A stretch of DNA of 64,000 nt, taken from NCBI GenBank assembly GCA_963772975.1, contig CAVYZH010000011.1:1-64000 (forward strand), written 5' to 3'. The notes under the pieces are model-generated. The model was not told the origin of the DNA. It did not search any database and worked only from the letters and a program-made list of their open reading frames with translations. Shown here one piece after another: positions 14,888 to 23,896 of the stretch. Position 1 is the first letter of the stretch. Every line of letters begins with the position of its first letter. Both the position numbers and the translations under genes were made by a program. This stretch comes from AC-32 sp963772975 (GTDB lineage Bacteria > Actinomycetota > Thermoleophilia > Gaiellales > Gaiellaceae).

Positions 14888-16518
14888 TGGATCGGCACCT
14901 CGACCGCCACGGTCGTGCCGCTGCGCTCGTTGGACTCGACGGTCAGCGCGCCGTCGAGCAGCTCGATCCGCTCGCGCATGCCGACGAGCCCGATGCCCTC
15001 GCCGCCGACCGTCTCGGGCTCGAAGCCCATGCCGTCGTCTTCGATCACGGCCTTGATCCTGCCATCACCGCGGGTCAGCACGACGCTGACGCTGTGCGCC
15101 TGGGCGTGCTTGATCACGTTCGTGAGCGACTCCTGGACGATCCGGTAGATCGCCGTCTCCACCTCGACGGGAGGCCGCTCGGTGACCGCGCTCGCCTCCA
15201 GGTCGACGGAGATTCCGGTGTGCTCGGCAAAGCCCTGGGTCAGCCGCTCCAGCGCGGGGACGAGGCCGAAGTCGTCGAGCACCTTGGGTCGCAGCTCGAC
15301 CGCGAGCCGGCGCACGTCCTGCAGTGTCGCGACCACCAGCTCGCGCACCTCCGCCACCGCCTCGGGCGACTCGCCGTCGAGCTGCTTGAGGCCGAGCAGG
15401 ATCGAGGTCAGCGCCTGGCCCGTCTCGTCGTGCAGTTCGCGGGCGAGCCGCTGCCGCTCGAGCTCCTGGGCGGCGACGATTCGGCGCAGGGCGTCGCGCT
15501 CCACCCGCTCCGAGAGCTCGACGGCGACGGCCGCGCGCGTTGCGAAGGTCTCCGCGAGCCGGATGTCCTCGTCGGTGAAGCGGGCATCCGCCGCCGAGAG
15601 CTTGTCGTAGGCCGAGATCACGCCGATCGCCCGGTCCTGGACGAGCAGCGGCACCCAGAGGCCCGCTCGCGCGTCCACGCGGCGCGTGAAGACGCGGTCG
15701 ACCTCGCGGTCGTCGAGCACCGAGTCGACGCGCTCGCTGCGGCGGCGCTCCAGCACGCGCCCGGTCTTGGACTCGTGCAGCGGCAGAAGCTCGCCGAGCA
15801 CGTCGTCCGCCTGCTCGCCGGCCGCCGCGACGATCCTCACTTGCTCCGGGCCTGCCGGCAGGGCGACCGTCACGAGCCGCGCCTCCAACAGGTCGTGCAG
15901 CCGCTCGGCGATCAGCTCGAGCAGGCGTTCGACCGAGGTCGCGCCCGCCATCGCGCTACTGACCTCCATCAGCGACTCGAGCTGCCGCGACCAGCGCATG
16001 GCCGACTCGTACAGGCGCGCGTTCTCGATCGAGACCGCAGCCTGCGACGCGAGCAGCTCGACGAGCTCCTGGTCCTCCTCGGTGAAGTCGCCGCCGCCGC
16101 CCTTCTCCGTCAGGTAGAGGTTGCCGTAGGCCGTCCCGCGCATCAGCACCGGCACGCCGAGGAAAGTCGTCATCGGCGGGTGATTTGGCGGAAAGCCGAC
16201 CGAGCGCCGGTCCTCGGCGAGCGCGTGCAGGCGAAGCGGGTGGGCATCCGTGATCAGTGTGCCGAGAATGCCCCGACCCTGGGGCAGGTCGCCGATCGCC
16301 GCGCGCGTGGCGTCGTCGATGCCGTGGGTGATGAAGCGCTCGAGCCGAGAGCCCGACGGGTCGATCACGCCCAACGCCGCGTAGCGCGCGCCGGTCAGCT
16401 CGGCGGCCAGCTCTGTCAGCTTCTGCAGGAGGCCGTCGAGCGAGAGCTCGGAGGCCAGGGCGATGCCGGCGTCCACGAGGGCGCGCAGCCGCGGCTCACT
16501 CGGCGTCGTGGATTCCAC
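14884..16518 (-). CDS. DevS/DosT-like sensor histidine kinase with two GAF domains
   Basis: 544 residues from GTG 16518. Two GAF domains (about 20-175 and 195-345) precede a HisKA_3 dimerisation helix with the phospho-His in ARELHDETGQALTSIL and an HATPase domain (NVIKHAQAHS N box, EDDGMGFEP, GIGLVGMRERIELL). No membrane helices, so it is cytosolic. The first GAF contains GFPPNHPPMTTFLGVPV and GNLYLTEK, strikingly like mycobacterial DevS/DosT, which bind haem and sense O2, NO or CO. From memory the His of this stretch corresponds to the haem ligand region; alignment is required. It phosphorylates the LuxR-type regulator at 14237-14887. Confidence 0.9.
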   Translation of the reverse strand: MESTTPSEPRLRALVDAGIALASELSLDGLLQKLTELAAELTGARYAALGVIDPSGSRLERFITHGIDDATRAAIGDLPQGRGILGTLITDAHPLRLHALAEDRRSVGFPPNHPPMTTFLGVPVLMRGTAYGNLYLTEKGGGGDFTEEDQELVELLASQAAVSIENARLYESAMRWSRQLESLMEVSSAMAGATSVERLLELIAERLHDLLEARLVTVALPAGPEQVRIVAAAGEQADDVLGELLPLHESKTGRVLERRRSERVDSVLDDREVDRVFTRRVDARAGLWVPLLVQDRAIGVISAYDKLSAADARFTDEDIRLAETFATRAAVAVELSERVERDALRRIVAAQELERQRLARELHDETGQALTSILLGLKQLDGESPEAVAEVRELVVATLQDVRRLAVELRPKVLDDFGLVPALERLTQGFAEHTGISVDLEASAVTERPPVEVETAIYRIVQESLTNVIKHAQAHSVSVVLTRGDGRIKAVIEDDGMGFEPETVGGEGIGLVGMRERIELLDGALTVESNERSGTTVAVEVPIH

Positions 16519-16531
16519 GCACCAAGCGTAC

Positions 16532-16975
16532 TCAGGCGGCGCGGCGGCGAGCGGCCCTGCGAGTGGCGACGAGCACCGGCCGGTCGGCGTGGTGCAGGAC
16601 GTCGCGCGAGACGCTGCCGAGCAGCGTGCCTGCAACGGCGCCCAGCCCGCGCGAGCCGACAACGATCAGATCGACGTCGCGAAGCCGTGCGAGCTCCACG
16701 ATCCGCTTGGCCGGATCGCCTTCGAGTACCTCGCCCTCAGCTTCGACGCCCGCACTGTGTGCGACGCCTGTCGCGATCGCCACGGCCTCGTTCGCTTGTC
16801 GCAGGTCGGCACTGAGCGAGCGCTGGTACACCGGCTCGCCGAGCATCGGCAGCTCTGCGTGGCGGACATAGACGACCGTGAGCTTGGCACCGGCGCCGGC
16901 CGCGAGCTCGACCGCTTCATCGAGCGCGTGGCGGCTGTTCTCGGACCCGTCAGTGGCAACCAGGATCTGCTTCAT
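16532..16975 (-). CDS. Universal stress protein (UspA family)
   Basis: 147 residues, one complete Usp domain: MKQILVATDGSENSRHALDE at the N-terminus and the nucleotide-binding VDLIVVGSRGLGAVAGTLLG with following SVSRDVL. ATG 16975 has AAAGGAG seven bases upstream. It lies 13 bases ahead of the DevS-like kinase gene and probably starts that transcript (usp-kinase-regulator), a layout known from mycobacterial dormancy loci. A CGGGAAACCCGA motif is 76 bases upstream. Confidence 0.93.
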   Translation of the reverse strand: MKQILVATDGSENSRHALDEAVELAAGAGAKLTVVYVRHAELPMLGEPVYQRSLSADLRQANEAVAIATGVAHSAGVEAEGEVLEGDPAKRIVELARLRDVDLIVVGSRGLGAVAGTLLGSVSRDVLHHADRPVLVATRRAARRRAA

Positions 16976-17050
16976 GGGAAGCTCCTTTCGGTGCTCTCAC
17001 CTTGGCCGCTTGGCCGTGCGAGGCCATCCGGGTCGGGGCTGATCTCGGTG

Positions 17051-17062
17051 CGGGAAACCCGA
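17051..17062. promoter_or_regulatory. Stress-island motif copy 2 (CGGGAAACCCGA)
   Basis: Nearly centred between the divergent usp (ATG 16975) and decayed alcohol dehydrogenase (ATG 17137) starts, 76 and 75 bases from each. The core CGGG-AAA-CCCG is a perfect inverted repeat. Followed by CGGTTCC, which faces the GGAAACC of the motif. Candidate operator for both directions. Confidence 0.5.
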
Positions 17063-17136
17063 AAACCGGTTCCGCGCCGCCGCTGACGGCGAACGGGCCT
17101 CGCGCGGCAAGCGTGGGTCAGACGAACGGAGGCGCC

Positions 17137-17613
17137 ATGAAAGCTCTGCTCTACCACGGTCCGGGCGAGCGCTCCTGAGACGGGGTCCCGGATCCGCGCC
17201 TCGAGCAGCCGACGGATGCGATCGTCCGCATTGACTCGTCAACGATCTCGGTCGGCGTGCCCGAGACGTTCGAGCTCTGCGCCGACCTCGTGCGGCCCGG
17301 CGGCCACGTCGCCAACGTCGGCGTACACGGGCGCCCGGCTACGCTCCATCTGGAGAAGCTGTGGATCCGAGACGTCACGATCATGACCGGCCTCGTGGAT
17401 ACGTTCTCGACGCCGAGGCTGCTGGAGCTGATCGCCAGCGGCCGGCTCGACGCGACGCCGTTCGCCACACACCGGTTCCCCCTCGACGAGACGATGGCCG
17501 CGTACGACACGTTCGCCGCGGCCGCCGAGACCAACGCGCTCAAGGTCGTGCTCGAGGCTCAGCCGGCGGTGCGGGAAGAGCCCGACCGTGAAGGAGTCGC
17601 GGTTGGCGCTTAG
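17137..17613 (+). pseudogene. Zinc-dependent alcohol dehydrogenase remnant (nonsense codon plus internal deletion)
   Basis: ATG 17137 (ACGGAGG upstream) begins MKALLYHGPGERS, then an in-frame TGA (17176-17178) stands where Trp is expected, followed by DGVPDPRLEQPTDAIVRIDS STI. The frame then jumps to SVGVPETFELCADLVRPGGH and continues as an intact C-terminus ending ETNALKVVLEA. Compared with ordinary zinc alcohol dehydrogenases, roughly 200 codons holding all zinc ligands and the Rossmann fold are missing, without shifting frame. The protein cannot be active. The tail overlaps the start of the GNAT/acyl-CoA synthetase gene by 26 bases, so this is probably the remains of an adh-acs operon. Confidence 0.88.
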
Positions 17614-20239
17614 CGTCGAGGAGCAGGCAGCTGTCGACGTCATCCTCAAGGACGGCGGCACGCTCCGGCTGCGGCCCCCGGTGGCGGCCGACGAGGAGGC
17701 GGTGCTCGCGTTCCTCGCAGGCCTGAGCGAGCGCAGCCTCTACCTGCGCTTCCACGGGATCCGGCAGGTCGACTCGGCGATGGCCGCGTCGATGCTCGAG
17801 CCCGACTGGGCCGAGACCGGCGCCCTAGCCGGCTGGCTCGGCGACCGCGTCGTCGGCCTGGCCAACTACGTCCGCCTGCGCGACCCGAGCACGGCTGAAG
17901 CCGCGTTCGTGGTCGCGGACGACGAGCAGGGACGCGGGATCGGCACGCGGCTGCTCGAGCAGCTCGCCGCCCGCGCGGCCGAAACCGGCGTCTCCCGCTT
18001 CGTCGCGGAGGTGATGGCGGAGAACCGGGCAATGCTGAGCGTCTTCACCGGAGCCGGCTTCGACGTCGTGCGCGAGCTGGAGCACGGCGAGGTCGAGGTC
18101 AGCTTCCCGATCGCGGCGACGGAGACGTTGCAGGCGCGGGTGGAGGAGCGCGACCACGTCGCCGTCGCCGCCTCGCTGCGGCCGTTCTTCGAGCCGGCGA
18201 GCGTGGCCGTGGTCGGCGCCTCGCGCCGGCGCGGCTCGATCGGCGGCGAGCTCTTCCGCAACGTGCTCGAAGCCGACTTCGAGGGCGCCGCTTACCCAGT
18301 CAACCGCGGCGGGAAGCCGGTCGCCGGCGTGCGCGGCTACGACTCGATCAGCGAGATTCCCGACCCGGTCGAGCTCGCGGTCATCTGTCTGCCCGGCCCG
18401 CAGGTGCTGGAAGCGGCGGAGCAGGCGCTCGAGAAGGGCGTCCGCGCAATCTGCGTAATCTCGTCGGGGTTCGCCGAGATCGGCGCGGAGGGCGTCGAGC
18501 GCCAAGAGCGGCTGCTCGCGCTCGTACGCGCCCACGGCGCGCGGCTGCTCGGACCGAACTGCCTCGGCATCGCTTCCTCCAAGCCTAGGCTGAACGCGAC
18601 CTTCGCACCGCGCGCGCTCCCGGCAGGCCGGATCGGTTTCTCGTCCCAGTCCGGCGCCCTCGGGCTCGCGCTGCTCGAGCAGGGCTCGGCCCGGCTCGGC
18701 TTCTCGGCCTTCGTCTCGATCGGCAACAAGGCGGACGTCTCCTCCAACGACCTGCTCGAGTGGTGGGAGGACGACCCCGAGACCGACGTCGTGCTCCTCT
18801 ACCTCGAGTCGTTCGGCAACCCACGGAAGTTCGCGCACGTCTCGCGCCGGGTCGCACGCAAGAAGCCGATCCTCGCGATGAAGGGCGGTGCCACTGCGGC
18901 CGGCGCGAAGGCGGCGAGCTCCCACACCGCCGCGCTTGCCGGCTCCGAGGCGGCAGTCGAGGCGCTCTTCCATCAGGCAGGCGTTCTCCGCGCCCGTACG
19001 CTCGAAGAGCTCGTCGATGTGGCGGGCCTGCTCTCGAGCCAGCCGCTGCCGCGCGGTCGCCGTGTCGGCGTGCTGACGAACGCCGGCGGACTGGGGATTC
19101 TCTGCGCCGACGCCTGCGAGGCGGTGGGGCTCGAGCTGCCCGAGCCGACGCAGGAGACGTGCGACCGGTTGCGCGAGATCCTGCCCGGCGACGCGAGCGT
19201 CGCGAACCCGATCGACATGCTCGGCTCCGCCACCGGCGCGACCTACGAACAGGTGATTCCGCTGCTGCTCGCCGACCCACGGCTCGATGCGCTGATCGCA
19301 CTGTTCGTCCCGCCAGTCGTCGCGGGCGCACCTGAAGTGGCCCACTCGATCTGCCTGGCCGCGCAGGCCGCCCGGTCGGACAAGCCCGTGCTCGCGGCGG
19401 TGATGAGCGCGGAGGGAACGCCCGTCGAGCTGCTCAAGTCCGACCTCGCGAGCTTCGCCTACCCGGAGTCCGCGGCCCGGGCGCTGGGGCTCGTGGCCGA
19501 GCGCGCCGAATGGCTGCGCCGCCCGGCCGGCTCCGTGCCGGAGGTGGACGGAATCGACCGCGAGGCGGCGAAGGCAGTCGTCGAAGCGGCCGGCGAGGGC
19601 TGGCTGCCTCCGGCGCAGGCACGGGCGATGCTCACCGCTTACGGGATCCCGCTGGTTGCCGAGCGAACGGCTTCGAGCGCGGACGAGGCAGTGACTGCCG
19701 CTGCCGAGCTGGGCTACCCGGTAGTGGTCAAGACCGCCGCGGCCGGCGCCCACAAGACGGAAACCGGTGGCATCGCGCTCGACCTCGCGGACGAGGAGCA
19801 GGTGCGCGAATCGGTCGAGCGGATCGGCGCGCCCGTGATCGTCCAGCAGTACCTTGCGGGCGGCACCGAGCTACTCGCCGGTGTCGTGCAGGACCCGGTC
19901 TTCGGGCCGCTGGTCGCCTTCGGGGCGGGCGGCGTGTTCGCGGAGCTGATCGGTGACGCCGCCTTCCGCCTCGCGCCGCTGACCGACGTGGACGCAGAGG
20001 AGCTCGTGCAGGGCGGCAAGGCCGGGCGCCTGGTCGCCGGCTTTCGCGGTAACCCGCCGGCGGACGTCGCCGCCCTGACCGACCTCGTTCACCGGCTCGG
20101 ACGCCTCGCCGAGGACGTCCCCGAGGTGAGCGAGCTCGACCTCAACCCGGTGCTCGCGGGGCCCGACGGCTGCGTCGCGGTCGACGCACGCGTTCGCCTG
20201 CGCAGCCGTCCGAGCGAACGCGCGCTCAAGGGCTGGTAG
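17588..20239 (+). CDS. Fused GNAT acetyltransferase - NDP-forming acyl-CoA synthetase
   Basis: 883 residues. Residues ~20-180 form a GNAT domain (LRPPVAADEEAVLAFLAGLS; acetyl-CoA loop DDEQGRGIGTRLLEQL). Then come the ADP-forming acetyl-CoA synthetase parts: CoA-binding domain (PASVAVVGASRRRGSIGG), flavodoxin-like ligase domains with the His loop region (GAKAASSHTAALAGSE) and a C-terminal ATP-grasp domain (PVVVKTAAAGAHKTETGGIA). Similar fusions are Pat-type protein lysine acetyltransferases, or enzymes interconverting acetyl-CoA and acetate plus ATP; here GNAT is N-terminal, opposite to E. coli PatZ. GTG 17588 is the longest plausible start. Context with phosphoketolase and acetate kinase points to acetate metabolism. 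Confidence 0.88.
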   Translation: MKESRLALSVEEQAAVDVILKDGGTLRLRPPVAADEEAVLAFLAGLSERSLYLRFHGIRQVDSAMAASMLEPDWAETGALAGWLGDRVVGLANYVRLRDPSTAEAAFVVADDEQGRGIGTRLLEQLAARAAETGVSRFVAEVMAENRAMLSVFTGAGFDVVRELEHGEVEVSFPIAATETLQARVEERDHVAVAASLRPFFEPASVAVVGASRRRGSIGGELFRNVLEADFEGAAYPVNRGGKPVAGVRGYDSISEIPDPVELAVICLPGPQVLEAAEQALEKGVRAICVISSGFAEIGAEGVERQERLLALVRAHGARLLGPNCLGIASSKPRLNATFAPRALPAGRIGFSSQSGALGLALLEQGSARLGFSAFVSIGNKADVSSNDLLEWWEDDPETDVVLLYLESFGNPRKFAHVSRRVARKKPILAMKGGATAAGAKAASSHTAALAGSEAAVEALFHQAGVLRARTLEELVDVAGLLSSQPLPRGRRVGVLTNAGGLGILCADACEAVGLELPEPTQETCDRLREILPGDASVANPIDMLGSATGATYEQVIPLLLADPRLDALIALFVPPVVAGAPEVAHSICLAAQAARSDKPVLAAVMSAEGTPVELLKSDLASFAYPESAARALGLVAERAEWLRRPAGSVPEVDGIDREAAKAVVEAAGEGWLPPAQARAMLTAYGIPLVAERTASSADEAVTAAAELGYPVVVKTAAAGAHKTETGGIALDLADEEQVRESVERIGAPVIVQQYLAGGTELLAGVVQDPVFGPLVAFGAGGVFAELIGDAAFRLAPLTDVDAEELVQGGKAGRLVAGFRGNPPADVAALTDLVHRLGRLAEDVPEVSELDLNPVLAGPDGCVAVDARVRLRSRPSERALKGW

Positions 20240-20245
20240 CGATCC

Positions 20246-20257
20246 GGGGAAAGCCGC
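20246..20257. promoter_or_regulatory. Stress-island motif copy 3 (GGGGAAAGCCGC) with adjoining inverted repeat
   Basis: Begins seven bases after the stop at 20239 and 79 bases before the oxidase gene start at 20336. The CCGCAG at 20254-20259 pairs with CTGCGG at 20265-20270 across TAGCT, so the site also forms a small hairpin. It may be an operator for the oxidase-phosphoketolase-acetate kinase unit. Confidence 0.45.
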
Positions 20258-20335
20258 AGTAGCTCTGCGGGAAGGTCGGGGCGTCAAGGCGTCGCGCGGG
20301 GCCTAGGTTGGGTGGTGAGCAACGAAAGGACACCG

Positions 20336-21521
20336 ATGAGCACCACCTCGCCCACGCCTGCCCTGCCGCCCGCGCGACGCGCGAAACGAGGCTCCGACCC
20401 CGGAATGTGGGCCGTTGTCTCGCTGCTGCTCGGCCTGCTCGTCGGCGTGCTCGGCTTCGTTGCGGTGGCGATGTGGTCGGATGCGCGGGACGCGCGCGAC
20501 TCCGCGAACGCCTCGCAGGCGGCCCGGGCCGCATGACACGACTTCGATGCCCGGGATGGACATGGGCACGCAGGCAGCGGCCGCGCCCAGCGAGCTGCAG
20601 AGCTACGCCGGCGCCGCGCCGACAGACCCCGCGGCAATCGCCGCCGCGCACAAGCCGTACCCGGCCGCGCTGCCTGCGATCCCGGCAGGGCCGGTCGCGA
20701 ACGTGAACCTGGCGCTGACCGACCGCGTCGTCCAGATCGCACCGGGGGTCAAGTACAGCGCCTGGGCCTGGGCCGGAGGTGCGCCGGGGCCGGTGATCCA
20801 CGTGCGGCAAGGCCAGCTCGTGAAGATCACGCTGACGAACAACGGCGCGATCCCGCACTCGGTCGACTTCCACGCGGCGCGGGTCGCTCCCGACAAGGCC
20901 TTCAGAGACGTCAACCCGGGTGAGTCGATCAGCTACACGTTCCGGGCCAACGACGCCGGCGTGTTCATGTACCACTGCGGCACCAAGCCGGTCCTGATGC
21001 ACATCGCCAACGGGATGTACGGCGCGATCGTGGTCGAGCCGCGGACGGGCGTGCTCGCTCACGCCGACCGCGAGTACGTGCTCGTCGCGAGCGAGTGGTA
21101 CCTGAGCTCCGACGGCCTGACGAAGCCCGCGCAGTTCAACATGGCGAAGGCGCGTGTTCGAACGCCCGACTGGATGACGTTCAACGGCTACTCGGGCCAG
21201 TACGTCTCGCATCCGCTGACGGCGAACCCCGGCGAGCTCGTCCGCTTCTGGGTCGTGGACGCCGGCCCGTCGATCGACACCGACTTTCACATCGTCGGCA
21301 CGATCCTGAACACGGCCTACCCGTTCGGCTCGATGCGAGCGGCGGACGCCTTGCATAACGTCCAGACCGTCACCGTGCCTGCGGGCGGAGGCGGCGTGTT
21401 CGACGTCCGGATCGACAAGCCCGGTCTCTACCCGTTCGTCTCGCACGCGTTCGCCGCGGTGGACACGGGCCAGGTCGGTCTGCTCAACGTCGGCAACGTC
21501 AAGGGGACGATGTCGCACTAG
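20336..21521 (+). pseudogene. Membrane-anchored multicopper oxidase / nitrite reductase-like protein, frameshifted
   Basis: ATG 20336 opens MSTTSPTPALPPARRAKRGS, followed by one membrane helix (about 24-46) and WSDARDARDSANASQAAR, then a stop. In the next frame HDTTSMPGMDMGTQ and two cupredoxin domains follow: PHSVDFHAARVAP, SYTFRANDAGVFMYHCGTKP, LMHIANGMYGAIVVEP and a second domain ending GQVGLLNVGNVKGTMSH. Deleting one G of the GGG at 20526-20528 joins anchor and body into 394 residues. Copper ligands His, His-Cys, His and Met of domain 1 are present, as in copper nitrite reductases and two-domain oxidases. The activity is unproven. The extra G may be a sequencing error. Confidence 0.8.
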
Positions 21522-21531
21522 CGGTGCAACG

Positions 21532-23896
21532 ATGACGACTGTGTCCGGCGTGCACGGCATGCAGAAGGCGTCAGCTCTCGAGGAGCTCGACGCCTTCTGG
21601 CGTGCGGCCAACTATCTCTCCGTCGGGCAGATCTACCTGCTCGACAACCCACTCCTGCGCGAGCCGCTGCGCGACGAGCACGTGAAGCCGCGCCTGCTCG
21701 GCCACTTCGGGACGGTGCCCGGGCTGAACCTGATCTGGGCGCACATGAACCGCGCGATCGTCGCGCGCGACCTCGACGCGATCACGATCACCGGCCCTGG
21801 CCACGGCGGCCCGGGTGTTGTCGCGTGCGCCTACCTCGAGGGCACCTACACCGAGCGCTACACAGACATCACGCTCGACGAAGCGGGCCTGAAGAAGCTG
21901 TTCCGGCAGTTCTCGTTTCCCGGCGGAATCCCGAGCCACGCCGCGCCCGAGACGCCGGGCTCGATCCACGAGGGAGGCGAGCTCGGCTACTCGCTAGCCC
22001 ACGCGTACGGCGCCGCCTTCGACAATCCCGAGCTGGTCGTGTGCTGCGTGATCGGCGACGGCGAGGCCGAGACCGGGCCGCTTGCCGCGAGCTGGCACTC
22101 GAACAAGTTCCTCGACCCCGAGAACGACGGCGCCGTCCTGCCGGTGCTCCACCTCAACGGCTACAAGATCGCGAACCCGACAATCCTGGCGCGGATCCCC
22201 GAGCAAGAGCTCGTCTCGCTGCTCAAGGGCTACGGCCACCAGCCGATCCTCGTCACCGGCGGCTTCGACGGCGAGGACCCACTGGCCGTCCACGAGCGGT
22301 TCGCTGACCGCCCTGGACGAGGCGCTCGACGGGATCGTCGAGTGCAAGGGCGGCAGTGGCGGGAAGTGGCCGATGATCGTCCTGCGAACGCCGAAGGGCT
22401 GGACGGGGCCCAAGGAGGTCGACGGTCTGCCGGTCGAGAACACATGGCGGGCGCATCAGGTCCCGATCGCGAACGTGCGGGGCAACCCCGAGCACCTGCA
22501 GCAGCTCGAGGAGTGGCTTCGCTCCTACCGGCCGGAAGAACTCTTCGACAACACCGGTGCCCCGGTGCCCGAGCTGCTGGAGCTGCCGCCCCGTGGCGAG
22601 CGTCGCATGAGCGCGAGCCCGCACGCGAACGGCGGCGAGCTGCTGCGTGACCTCGTGCTCCCGGACTTTCGAGACTACGCGGTCGAGGTTGAGGAGCCCG
22701 GCACGACGTTCAGTGAGCCGACGCGCGTGCTCGGTGGGTTCTTGCGAGACGTAACCTCGCGTAACCCGGACAACTTCCGCGTCTTCGGGCCCGACGAGAC
22801 GGCGTCGAACCGCCTTGCCGACCTGTTCGACGCGACATCCCGCCAGTGGGAGGCCGAGACGTTGCCGACCGACGAGCACCTCGCGCCACACGGGCAGGTC
22901 GTCGAGGTCTTGAGCGAGCACCTCTGCCAGGGCTGGCTGGAGGGGTACCTGCTTACCGGCAGGCACGGGCTCTTCAACTGCTACGAGGCCTTCATCCACA
23001 TCGTCGACTCGATGTTCAACCAGCACGCGAAGTGGCTGAAAGTGACGCGGAACATCCCGTGGCGGCGGCCGATCGCGTCGCTCAACTACCTGCTCAGCTC
23101 GCACGTGTGGCGCCAGGACCACAACGGCTTCTCGCACCAGGACCCCGGCTTCATCGACCACGTCGCCAACAAGAAGGCCGAGATCATCCGCGTCTACCTG
23201 CCGCCGGATGCAAACTGCCTGCTCTCGGTGGGCGACCACTGCCTGCGCAGCCGCGACTACGTCAACGTCGTGGTCGCCGGGAAGCAGCCGGCGCTGGACT
23301 TCCTCTCGATTGACGAGGCGATCGCCCACTGCACGCGCGGGATCGGGATCTGGGAATGGGCCTCGAACGACGGCGGCGCGGAGCCGGACGTCGTGCTCGC
23401 CTGCTGCGGCGACGTGCCGACCCTCGAGACCGTCGCGGCTGCCGCGCTGCTGTGCGAGGCGCTGCCCGAGCTGAAGGTGCGCGTGGTCAACGTCGTCGAC
23501 CTGATGCGGCTGCAGCCGGAGACGGAGCATCCGCACGGGCTCCCCGACAGCGAGTTCGACGCGATCTTCACCACGGACCGGCCGGTCGTCTTCGCCTACC
23601 ACGGCTATCCGTGGCTGATCCACCGGCTCACCTACCGCCGACGCAACCACGCCAATCTGCACGTGCGCGGCTACAAGGAAGAGGGCACCACCACGACGCC
23701 GTTCGACATGGTGATGCTGAACGACCTCGACCGCTTCCACCTCGCGATCGACGTGCTCGACCGCGTGCCGGCGCTCGCCAACTCCTGCGGGCCGCTGCGC
23801 CAGGAGCTCGAGGACCGACGCCTGCACGCGCGCGCGTACACGCGCGAGCACGGAGAGGACGATCCCGAGATCTCCGGCTGGACGTGGCCGGGCTGA
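21532..23896 (+). pseudogene. xfp: Xylulose-5-phosphate/fructose-6-phosphate phosphoketolase, frameshifted
   Basis: ATG 21532 opens a clear phosphoketolase (LDAFWRAANYLSVGQIYLLD; TPP-enzyme motifs GPGHGGPGVVACAYLEG and VIGDGEAETGPLAASWHSNK). After DPLAVHERFA the frame breaks and the rest continues one base over, from ALDEALDGIV through TPKGWTGPKEVDGLP to the end GWTWPG. Removing the A at 22307 gives the family-like R-F-A-A-A-L-D. The restored protein is about 787 residues, full length. Reaction: xylulose 5-phosphate plus phosphate to acetyl phosphate and glyceraldehyde 3-phosphate. The following acetate kinase would make ATP from acetyl phosphate. Lesion real or technical is undecided. Confidence 0.9.
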
